From: Gossypium raimondii
Lineage: Eukaryota; Streptophyta; Magnoliopsida; Malvales; Malvaceae
DNA: 64,000 nucleotides
Assembly (NCBI RefSeq): GCF_025698545.1
Contig: NC_068576.1
Coordinates: forward strand, 1,743,501 to 1,807,500
Direction: 5' to 3'
In this document: in pieces, positions 46,614 to 57,441 of the stretch
Layout of the letters: every line of letters begins with the position of its first letter
Position numbering within the stretch: the stretch's first letter is position 1
Notes under the pieces: generated by a model
What the model was told of the DNA's origin: nothing
What the model saw: the letters and a program-made list of their open reading frames with translations, nothing else
Databases searched by the model: none
Made by a program: the position numbers and the translations under genes

Positions 46614-47803
46614 ATGGCATCAACAAGGTTTGATATTGAGAAGTTCGATGAAATCACAAATTTTAGTTTGTGGCAAGTTCAAATGACGATAATTCTAGTT
46701 CAAAACTGCTTGAAAAATGTCATTATCGAGAAAAAACCTAGAAAGCTAGATCAATCAAAATGGAATGAGCTAGATGAGAAGGCCCTGTTTGCAATTTAGT
46801 TATGCCTCATGAACGATGTGTTGCAAAAGGTACTTTCAGAGAAAACAAAAACAGGCTTATTGAGAAAGTTAGAATCTCTATATATGATAAAGTCTCTAGT
46901 TAACTGTTTAGTGTTGAAGCAACGACTGTTCACATTCTGTATGAAAGAAGATGAATCTATTAAGGCTCACATCAGTGAGTTTGTTTCTCTCTTGAATGAT
47001 TTAAAGAATGTTGAGGTTCAAATTGATGATGATGACCATGTTATGCTATTATTATGTTCATTACCCCTTTCATACAAGTCTTTTAGGGGGACCCTGATTT
47101 ATGGAAAAGATAAACTCTCGTTTGAGGAAGTAAAATGTTACTTGTTGAGCAAAAAAAAATTCAATAATGAGTTTGGTTCGGATAGCAAGTCAGATAGGCA
47201 AGCCTCGATTTTGGTAGCATCATGGAATCGAGACAAGTGATGTCGCTACTATAATAAGTTAGGTCACATTAAGTCAGATTGTTACAAACTACAAAATAAG
47301 AGGGCTGCTAAGGGCAACAAGAAAGAATTAGCTAATGCTAATTTGGCCGACGACAATGGTGATAATTTCTTGTTGGTGTCGATGAGCGAAAACTCCAAGC
47401 TTACATCCGAGTGGATCCTAGATTTGGAGCGTTCTTTTCATATATGTCCCAATAGGGACTGGTTTTTCATATGCAGTTCAGTTGAAGATGGAGTTATGCT
47501 TATGGGGAATGACTCACCCTGCAAGGTAATCAGTGTTGGTACCGTTCATATTAAGATGCACAATAAGACAATTAGAACACTATCAGATGTTAGATATCTG
47601 TCTGATTTAAAAAGAAATCACATCTCCTTGGGAATTTTGGACTTGATAGGTTCTAGAATTAACATCGACTCAAACGACATTAAGATATTTTGTAGGGATA
47701 TCATTTTGATGAAAGGTGGAAATATTTACAATATTTACGTTCTGCAAGGACAAATGGTGACCAATGAAACAAAATGTCTCTTGACAATTATGAAGTCGAA
47801 GTG
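46614..47803 (+). pseudogene. Copia gag and protease, broken
   Basis: Gag starts at MASTRFDIEKFDEITNFSLW (46614) and runs with a stop near 46798, a restart at 46809 and another stop at 47238. The family phrases LFTFCMKEDESIKAHISEFV, LLLCSLPLSYKSFRGTLIYG and KFNNEFGSDSK are present. The CCHC knuckle reads CRYYNKLGHIKSDCYK, close to intact. The protease reads WILDLERSFHICPNRDWF, so the DSG active site is lost (DLE). It ends soon after LSDVRYLSDLKRNHISL and an YNIYVLQGQ linker. There is no integrase. Less decayed than the minus-strand copy. Confidence 0.8.
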
Positions 47804-47987
47804 AACTCGACGCTAGTCTAAGAAATTTGACTTTTTCAGGTTAGGCAATGGATTTCCAATTAAGAGTCTTTCAGTTTTCAAGTTCAAACGTCGGTTTAGA
47901 TGTGATTAGTATCTTATAAAGGTTTAGATAAGCCTGTGACGGCCTCAAAAAAAGAGGTATGAGAAAATACGAGTCAATATGGAGATT

Positions 47988-48081
47988 TGTGAAGTGTGTC
48001 TCATATTTACGAGCCAGCTTCATGACGAGAAAGAGACGACGTCATAACGAGATGACCACGATGTCCCAATGAGAAGATTGG
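47988..48081 (+). repeat. Truncated 3' LTR of the plus-strand Copia element
   Basis: TGTGAAGTGTGTCTCATATTT and the following text are collinear with the first 94 bp of the 5' LTR through gagaagattgg. After 48081 similarity stops abruptly and MULE-type coding sequence starts, which marks a deletion or recombination junction. Confidence 0.75.
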
Positions 48082-49078
48082 CCTTTAACCTAAACTAAAT
48101 TTGAAGGTCCCAATAGTGAACTTGAGAGGAAGAAAACAAATGGTAGGAAAGTAAATGGCGTAGAAGCATATTCTGATAGGTCTAATAGAGATGACATTGA
48201 GTATTTGGGGTCTTCTAATTTAGGCAGCTATGAAATTGATTCAAATAGTGAGTTAGCTTGTAAGAAAGGGAAAAGTGTCTTATTTGATACATTGGCCACA
48301 ATACCTAAATTCCAGCTTGGAATGAGTTTTACTGATAACACTTAGTTCAAGAATGCTTTAACAACTTATGCTATAGCTAAAAGATTTGATATTAAGTACA
48401 TTAGGAGCGAAAAGTTTAGGACAAGTGCTAAGTGTAAATGTGTTGGTTGTCTTTTTCTTATATATGTTGCTAAGGATAGTACTAATGGATTTTTCAAGAT
48501 TAAGACCTTTGTGAATGAACACCAATGTTTTGTAACATTTTGAAATAGTTGAGTCAGCTAGTTGGAAGGCATTTTCTTAGCAAGTTGAGAGTGTTACCTT
48601 AGTTAAAGCTAGTTTAGATGCAAAGGCTTGCAAAAAAAGAAGTTGGAGGTGGACTTGTAAATAAATGTATATGGTAGATCTAGGGCATATGCCTTAGAAC
48701 AAATTAAAGGTAAAGTGAAGTTTGAGTTTAGCCGTTTGTATGATTACGCTTTTATTCTAAGAAAGATAAATCCAACTGCCAATATAGAGCTAATGGTTGA
48801 GCGACCTACTATTAACCACACCCAAAATTTAAGAGAATGTATGTTTGTTTTACAACCTTAAAAAGTGGGTTTAATCAATTTTGTAGGCTTGTTATATGTT
48901 TAGATGGATGTTTCTTGAAAGGTTCTTACAAAGGTAAGATTTTATCAATTATGGGAAAAGATGAGAATGATCAAATATACCCTATTGCATGGGTTGTTGT
49001 TGAGTTAGAGAATAGGGAAACATGGGGGTGGTTCCTTGAAAATTTGTAATCAGATCTGTAGTTGGGTGATGGATTTAC

Positions 49079-50823
49079 TGTTGGATTTGGTGCTTTAAGT
49101 GTAGTATTTTTGTTTATGTACACTTGTAATTTTTTCGAACAAATTGGTTAATAAAATAATTCATGGATTACATTAATATACTTTGTATAATGTCCTCATG
49201 TTATTTTTGTATGCAAAGAAAAATAGAAGTGAATATTGGCTCACTAGCTGTCTAATTTTTAAACTAATACTAAGCGGTATTACGTGGTTAGATCGTAATA
49301 CAGAAAGACAACATATATTAGTGGATGAACCTAAACATGTCATTAGTCTAATCAGAAATGATCAAACCGATTGAAAAACTAATATGTCATCTATCAAGTC
49401 CAATTAGGAGATGTCTTGTCTTAGGCATCGAAGCGAATGACTCCGAAAGATAGAGACATCAATATGACTAACTAGACTAACAGTACATCGAACTGAGCCC
49501 AAGTAGAATAGATCCTACATTAGTTTATGGATTTATTCGCTTGTGATGTTCAAAGTTTGGCATACCTTAATCCTGAGTGGATGAATGGACTATGTATTTA
49601 TGACTCATATACTTTGATATAAGTAAAAGTTTGAGTTCAAATAGATAAGGAATCAAAAGCTGGTGCGTTGGGTATACTACTTCTGCAATATATAGCATCA
49701 TTCACAATAGTGGAATTCATAGCTCGAGACATAGGTAAATGATATCATCAAATTGACATTAAAAGGTTGATGAAAAGTAAATGTGGCAATGGGTCGTTCG
49801 TCTTTGTGATGAATGACTTGATTACAATTTGATAGTAATTGAATTTTCATGAAGGAAAATGTAATGATTACCATGAGATAAAATAAGATCATATTGGGAG
49901 AACAGATCTATTCCAAAGAGATCAAAAATATCTTATGAGGGTAACACACTTATGATAAGGTCATTAGACAAGCACTGGTCAAATTGCTTTCATAATGGTG
50001 TGTCGTTGGGGAGAGCTCAGTCACAATACTATAGTGGAATGACTTAGTGACAAAATAAGTTTATAATTAATAGGCAAAAAGTTGGAACTTAATTATAAAT
50101 CATTTGAGCCCTAATCACATATGTCCAATCAGTCTCTTCGTTAGCTTGTTGTAACCATAAATGAATTGCATGTTGAATAAAATGAACAGAAATGGATAGA
50201 AATGGTAAAAATGGAGAAATGGGAAACATTTAGAAATGAATGTGGTTTTCTCCAAAATGAAAATGACCTGGAAATGAATTTATGGTTTTCGAAATTAAAT
50301 GAAGTTCGAAAATGGAAATTAATCATTTGGTCATAATGAATTCGTTGAATGTATAAATATTTAATATATTTTCTCATAGATTCTTTTACGGTAAAGTCAT
50401 CATGATTTTAACAGAATTAGAATTGGATTGAGAAATTTATTTAATTGAGAAATTGATTTATTTAAATTAATTTAAGATGTTTATTTCGGGAAATAGAAAA
50501 AAATATTGGGTTGGATCAAATTATAAAATACTAGGTTAAATGTTCAGTAAGTACTTGCAATTGGACCCGATATAGTATAGGCCCAAAAGCCCCTCATGAT
50601 AATGCTATGGACGACAAACCCTAGTATAATTAACCAGGGTTGCCACCCCCTATACTCTTAGTTAGATTAGGAGTTCGTTTTTCTACTTTAAATAGACTTC
50701 TACAATTCAACTTGGGTTTCACCTCTTCTCCCTATAATAAATATCACAAACTGGCTCAATTTTCAAAATTTTTATTTTCCGATGTGCAAGAAAACCATTT
50801 TTGAATCGGATTTTTTTCCAACA
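49079..50823 (+). mobile_element. Solo LTR (Copia-like), 1745 bp, inside the MULE gene
   Basis: It begins TGTTGGATTTGGTGC and ends TTTTTTTCCAACA. The flanks are tttac (49074-49078) and ttcac (50824-50828), a 5-bp target duplication with one change. Removing the insert restores the MULE reading GFT-IMSDMEK across the join. It contains no coding region. Copia-like is a judgement from the TGTTGG...CCAACA ends and the text tggttaataaaataattcatgg near the start. Confidence 0.8.
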
Positions 50824-51198
50824 TTCACCATAATGAGTGATATGGAAAAGGTTAATATCTTTTCTTTAATTTTTATTTAGTTGGTTTTCATGCAAATTTA
50901 ACCATATTTGTGCTAATAAGTTTAATATTTCTGTTATGTAAGGGTTTGGAACAGGAGAATGCGTACATGTTGCCACAAGTGGAGCATCGATTTTGTGCAA
51001 GTCATTGTTACACTAATTGAAGGAAAGAGCACACTGGTGGTGACTTACAACATGCGTTCTAGGCTTGTTGTAAATCAACAACTGAGGTCGAATATGAGAA
51101 CAATATACAGAAGGTAGGTGAATCAAACATGAAGCCATAGTAAATCTTCAAAGTTTTAAAATGGAGCACTATTGTTGAGCATTCTTCCAAACTAGATG

Positions 51199-54100
51199 TG
51201 TAACACCCTTAACCTGTATCTGTCGCCGTAATAGGGTTATAGAGCATTACCGTAAATACATAACTCAAATCATTCCTTTCCAACATTTCATAATTATTGC
51301 AATATCCAATCAAAACATGCACGGCGTCCCTAATTCGAGCCCTCGAGGCCTTAAAATCACTTTAGAAACAATTCGGGACTAAATCAGAAACATTTATAAT
51401 TTCATAAAAAAAGATAGAATTTTCTTCAAACTACAGGGTTCACACGGCCATGTAACACTCGAAATGGCCTCACACGCTCGTGTGCCAGGCCATGTGCTAG
51501 GCCGTATAACTAGCTTACTTGAAACCTTTAGAAATTACAGGGGACACACGCCCGTGTCTTAGGCCGTGTGGACAAGAAAATGACCACTTCCAAGCCATTT
51601 CTTTCACCCTTTCAAGCATAAACCTACAAGAAATTTGTACATGTATACAAGACTTTTAAACATACTCAAATTATGCAAAGAATGACTAATCTCCATACCA
51701 AATGTTCATACAACCAATATGCCAAAAGGCACCTCGATCATCAAGTATCAAACTTATATATATATACATGAGCATATTCGTTCAAACCTTAACCATACAT
51801 ACCTAATTAATCTCAATACTATTTCCATGCTATATAAAAAAATAATCTCACCACATTTGACCACATTTATACCATTTACCAATTGACTTGTTTCCATACC
51901 AATACATAACCCAATTGACACATACATCCCTTACCATATTAGGCATACCATAGTTCAATCATGCACATCTATTCAAGACTTTTCCAAAACATACCATGTC
52001 TTGGCCATATTGAGATCGATACAACATATACCAACTTTGGTTATTTCTAAACATGCATCAAATTGACCATATTAACCATAACCAAAAAGATATCAATAGT
52101 ATCTTAAGTACCTCAAATTTAAGGCAACATTTCATGCCATAATTATCAATCAAAATGACATATATATACCAAACTCATCAATTAAACATTAGACATAATC
52201 CACCTATACATGCCATTATAACCTTAACCAATATATCAAAATCTACCGATATAATCGCTGGATAATGTGATAGATCTCCGACGAGCTTCCAACCCGATCA
52301 AGCTTCCGATAATCTGTAAAGTAAAGGATAAACAACTACGTAAGCAATGAATGCTTAATAAGCTCGTACAAACTTTAAACATAATATTCCAATTCAATAA
52401 TAAAATTTATATGATAAATATAAGTCTATCAACATCATATATATATTCATTCCTAACATAATAAGATTTTATAAAACATTTTACACCATTATTAACATTT
52501 TCATAAAACTACGAATAACTTCCTTTACTTACTTTCCATTCCATTTACTAAACATAAACTTAAATAACAATACCAATTAACTAATTAATATATTTATTCA
52601 TAACATAGGTAAGTTCAACCATAACATACGTAATTTCTCATATATAAGTACATTATTCAACTCATCAATCCCTTTTATCATATCATATTTCAATTATGAA
52701 CTTACCGTTTCATTTGTATAATACCGACATAAGCATATACATCAATAATTATCTCAAGCTTGACGTAAGCCTAATTACCATCATCAATACACAAGTTAGT
52801 GCATTTATGTATATAACTCATTTGGGGTCAATTACATGATAAATCATTTTATAAGAATTTACACATTTTGAATCACACCAACTTTTCATGAACATAAGCA
52901 AGCATATTCCCATTTTTGTCATTTACCATTTCATTGTATATCATTAATATTAAACATGATATAATGTAACCATAAGCTTAGCATAAACCTAAGCATCATC
53001 CACAATCTCAACTATTGAATTCATTTATGTTCAAATCAATATTCAATAAATAACAAATCTTATAAAATTCATTAAACAGATTACCTTACCGAGATTTTCC
53101 ATTCGAATAACGACTTACAGATAAAAGTACCTCATCAACAGAAGCTCACAGAGCTGGTCCACTAGAACACGCCAACAGAAGCTCAAAAGAGCTGAACAGA
53201 AGCTCGTAAGAGCTGATCCACCAGAATCACGCCAAATAGAAAGTAAAACGCGAGAGTTCGCAACAGATGCTGAACCCCAATTTACTTGGGTAAAATGCCG
53301 ATATCTCCCTCCAGTATCATCTCCACTCCAAACCCCCGTCATACACCAAATCACAAATGTACTCAATTTCCGCGTTCAATCCAAACTGAATATTAAATTT
53401 GATAATATATTTCCAACAATAATTCAATTCCAAAAATAAAACATATATATAATACCAATCATCAATTTATACAAATGTTAAATTTTAACCGTACGAACTT
53501 ACTTGGCTAAATTGCATAAATGTCAAAGTATAAGGGCATTTTGGTAATTTTTTATTCTCCTCGATTTTCCACTCGATCTTGATCTAAATTAATAATTTTA
53601 TTCAATTTATTAATTCAGACAATAAAACAATTTATTTTATTAAATTTCGTATTTTTACATCTTTACAAAATTACTCCTAACATTTTACTTTTATTCAATT
53701 TAGTTCTGAGCCTAAACATGGAAATTAATCATTTTAATGCAAAACCATGCTAGAAAAATATTCATGGAATTCATTACATCCCATTTTTGCAATAATTTTA
53801 CAACAAACCCTTGTATTTTTACTATTTCAACAATTTAGTCCCTAATAAGAAAATTCATCAAAATTACTTAACAAAATACTTTTAAATATCAACCAACATC
53901 TAAAATTAATCATTTAACATCTAAAATCACAAGGTTAATCAATGGAAACATTCAAAATCTTTAATAGTTCCAAAATCAAAGGTACGAGTTAGCTGGACCT
54001 AGTTGCAACGATCTCAAAAACATAAAAATTACAAGAAACAGATAAGAATTGAGCTCACATGCAAGACTATAAAGTGGCCAAACCTCCAAGTTAAGCTCTA

Positions 54101-54517
54101 ATGGTGTTTCAGCAATGAAAAATAGAAAGATGAAGAGAAAATGTCTTTTTCTTCTTTTAATTTTGTTTTAATTTCAACAAATTTACAATTATGCCATTAT
54201 CATTAAATTTACTTTCATTTTTAGCTCTAATTATCGTCCCACTCATTATTTATGGCTTAATTATCACTTAAGCCCTTCCTCATTTATTAATTAAATCATC
54301 TAATCACCTAAATGTATTAATTAACAAGTTTTGACCTTTTTCAATTAGGTCCTTTTCTCTTAATTAACTAACTAAACATTAATATTTCTTAACCAATTTT
54401 TAATACGACTATAATGACTCTATAAATATTCTAAAAATAATATTTACAAGTCGACATGATGAAATTTGTAATCCTAAAACCATTATTTCTGTCACCACTA
54501 AAAACCGGACTGTTACA
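51199..54517 (+). mobile_element. Solo LTR (Gypsy-like), 3319 bp, inside the MULE gene
   Basis: It begins TGTAACACCCTTAACCTGTA and ends CCGGACTGTTACA, with perfect 5-bp duplications agatg at 51194-51198 and 54518-54522. Palindromic motifs lie near the 5' end: CACACGGCCATGT (51432), ACACGCTCGTGTG (51472), GACACACGCCCGTGTC (51544) and AGGCCGTGTGGAC. A repeated acagaagctca-agagct block is at 53138-53215. There is no internal domain, so it is a solo LTR formed by LTR-LTR recombination, or a very large-LTR element reduced to one LTR. Confidence 0.85.
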
Positions 54518-55915
54518 AGATGTCACTCTGATGAGGTGGATAACAACTTTGCTGATGCCTTTAATTTAGTCGTAGTATGGGCTAGATTTATGGCCATTAT
54601 TTCATTGTTTGAGGAAGTGAGGCAATATGTAATGGGTAGGATAGTGAATAATATGGCTAGATGTGCTAAATGGAATAATCTTTTTTGTCCTAAGATATGT
54701 GAGAAATTAGAGAGAAACAAAGAACTTAGTGCTTTTTATCATGTAAGATGGAACGAATCCAAAGGATTTGAAGTGGTTTGTGGAGATAATGTTTATGTGG
54801 TTGACCTTGTTACATGGAAATGCACTTGTAGGGCTTAGGACCTCACTGATATATCATGCCCTAATTCCATTGTTGCCATATTGTGAAAGTAAAAAGGATA
54901 ATGAAAATTATGTCTTTGTTGGATATACTGCAAGTATATATATATAAATGTGTATTGTCTTATCTACCAAGTGAAAAATTTTAGACAACAACAAACATGA
55001 GATCAATTGATCCATCTATCCCAAGAAAGATGCCTGGAAGACCCAAGAGATGCAAAGTGAAGGAGGCGGGTGAATGAAGTTGTGGCACTTGATTATTAAG
55101 GAAAGGAAGGAAAATGCGATGCCAATAGTGTTTCAAGATCGAACACAATGCAAAGAGTTCTGTGAATGTTTCTTGATTTATTTTTCTTATTTAATTCTAG
55201 TCATTCATGTCTCTATATAAATTTATATGGTTGTTATTATTGCAGGGCACTTTAGCGCCTACTAATGGCACTCTGACACCTATAAGCAGTGGTCTAACCT
55301 TTATCAACAACACTTCAATCCCTACTAGTGGCACTTCAAATCAGGTAATCATTCATGTATTAATATTACAAATTTTTTAATTCTAAGATATTTAACTTAC
55401 ATTTGTTATACTTTTGTAGGACAATGAAATTTTGTACCAACTTAGATCAAGAGACATAGTAAACCTACTATTACAACTCCACCATCACAACCAATAATTA
55501 AGGTAAACTTCTTATTATAAATACTATGAATTTTTATATAAAATGAATAACTTTAAGATTTTTATAAGGTCAAGGAATTTTTACTATTTATTATGAGGTT
55601 TTAGAAACACCTTCAACCTTTACAATTGGTGGTCCATCAATACCACCTTTAATTTCTACGCCAAATTCTGGTCGACTTGGAAGAAGGGGAAAACAAATCT
55701 TGCAAGGCATTGGTTTATACACAGATGTTAGAACAAGCATGCAAGTTTTGAATGTAAGTAATTTACTGTTTAAGTTTTATTTATGGTTTATTGTAATAAT
55801 TTTAATTCTACTGATGTTATGTTTTTTTTTATAAAGCTTGGGTTTCAAAGTGAAACATTAATCTCTTTACCTAAGAGCAAAAACACAAATGTCAATGTTA
55901 AAAAATAACAATATT

Positions 55916-57000
55916 TGGAAATCTTACCTGTTAGGATTTAATTGCTCGATGTAGGATTTAATCATTGACACCACAACGTGTTCTCAACACATGAATAAGC
56001 TTATATTTACTCCACCATATTTACTCAATAACAAAATCCTAGTAGCCCCAACTCCAAATAAGTAATTTGGTTAAAACATTACTTTTTTCCCAAATATCAA
56101 TTCACATGATATTTACAGTACTAACAATAATGATATAATTATTGATTTTCAAATTCCTAAAACAAATAAAAAGCCTAACCGTAAACGAAACATGGTTTAA
56201 AATGAACCCTTTTGGATTTCTCTTTTATTCTACTAATTTTTTGTTTTCAAAACTTGGTATTTGAAAGCAAAACACAATTTATTTCTTTAATGGTTAACAA
56301 GAAAAATCATAAATAAAAATTAGAAGAAGAGTTTATAAAAAAAAAGAAATTTTCAGATAAAAAATCATTAGATTTACTCGAGATAAAATACAAATCTTAC
56401 TTTAATATTGGTTTCTTTATTTTCAATGACTAAGTTTTGTAAAGACTTCCCAAAACAGATTTAAAGGAAATTAATTTTAATTAAGAAATTACAATTAAAA
56501 TTTTTATGTGTTTTCTATGCCTGAAATTTTGATGATGTCATATACCATGTGTCAGCTATACATTAGTTATGTGTGGTACCTCATACAAAATATTAACACC
56601 GTTAGCGGTTGATAAGTTTAAGTACTAAATTGTACTAAAAAATTTAGATCTTGAATTAGGAAAAATGCCATGTTCAGGATACCAAATCTTATATTAAGCC
56701 CTCTATTTATTATAATCATTCTAATATTTCCAAACTTTATAATAAAACATGTATTTTATATACTACTAATATGTATTATCAAATTTTATATTTAAATTAA
56801 ATATATAAAATTTAAATAGATAAAATCATAACAAGTTGAATTAGACATATATATCCATATTAAATTAATAACTATATTTAGTTCTATAAAGCTTACTTTT
56901 TAAATTTAAGTTATATATAAAAAATTCTATTTTAATTTTCTTACGTAGATTTTCATGAATATACTTCTTACATAAATTTGATTAATTTTCTTTTATTTCT
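55916..57000. other. AT-rich intergenic DNA
   Basis: No gene. The stretch after the MULE remnant is very A/T-rich. No MULE right terminal repeat could be recognised here. Confidence 0.4.
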
Positions 57001-57441
57001 ATTTTTTTTAACGTGACAACATCAAATTCGTTAAAAGAGCTGTCCGCAAAAAGCCGCGCGTACGTCAAAAGCCAGATCCTCACAGTCATAGGCTAACACC
57101 GTGGGACGAATAGTTCCTCAAGCGCGTGTAATTCAACTCCCTCCTTTATCCTACTCCTTAATTTCTGGTTTTTAGTTAAAATGAACTGGAAGTAGTTAAA
57201 AAATCACGCACGCTTGAAAGTTGAAACACAGCGTTTTCCATTTCCGTTCACCGCGTGATCTTCAAGCATCATCCCCATTTTTTTTTCCAATTAGAGGAAA
57301 AACGCAAATTCATATCAAAACGAAGATCAAAATGCGAAACCCTAAAATCTCCCAACCCTCTCTCCTCTAAACCTTCATCTCCTTTTCCTATTAGTTGTTT
57401 TATTGCCTCAACCTCTTGTTTTTTTTTTTACCTTTTTGCTC
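57001..57441 (+). promoter_or_regulatory. KUP7 promoter and 5' leader
   Basis: GC content rises from about 57040. The region holds ccgcgcgtacgtc and caagcgcgtgtaatt, then a pyrimidine-rich leader with ccctctctcctctaaacc and a T-tract just before the start codon. A transcription start between about 57200 and 57300 is likely but cannot be fixed. Confidence 0.4.

Larger units (their letters stand above)
45939..48081 (+). mobile_element. Copia-type gag-protease element, plus-strand copy, 3'-truncated
   Basis: Same family as 1014-3776. It has a full 5' LTR (45939-46566), a primer-binding site TTGGTATCAGAGC (46569-46581), gag and protease (46614-47803), about 185 bp of 3' non-coding sequence ending in a purine tract (atggagattt) and the first 94 bp of the 3' LTR (47988-48081). 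There the LTR breaks off and MULE sequence begins. As in the other copy there is no integrase or reverse transcriptase between protease and the 3' LTR, and the post-protease sequence is homologous in the two copies. Confidence 0.8.
48085..55915 (+). pseudogene. MULE (MuDR-type) transposase gene, split by two solo LTRs
   Basis: Three plus-strand pieces make up one decayed transposase gene. Piece 1 (48085-49078) has the MuDR N-terminal DNA-binding domain (IPKFQLGMSFTDN, FKNALTTYAIAKRFDIKY, KCKCVGCLFLIYV, EHQC). It then has the transposase core start CLDGCFLKGSYKGKILSIMG and IYPIAWVVVELENRETWGWF (48837-49049). Piece 2 (50824-51198) carries MSDMEK, an intron (50851-50942) and GLEQENAYMLPQVEHRFCAS. 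Piece 3 (54518-55915) has DNNFADAFNLVV, CPKICEKLERNKELSAF and the SWIM zinc finger CTCRA-DL-ISCPNSIVA. Later come exon-like GRLGRRGKQI and LYTDVRTSMQVLN. Stops and frameshifts occur in all parts. The N-terminus is cut by the Copia remnant, and no MULE terminal repeats were found. Confidence 0.85.

Noticed and set aside
46809..47240. Host gene for a zinc-knuckle protein
   Set aside because: The frame lies directly after an LTR and a tRNA-Met primer site and carries Copia Gag motifs with stops, so it belongs to the retroelement.
54536..54838. Independent SWIM-domain gene
   Set aside because: It continues the MULE transposase frame across the solo LTR and begins exactly at the 5-bp target duplication.
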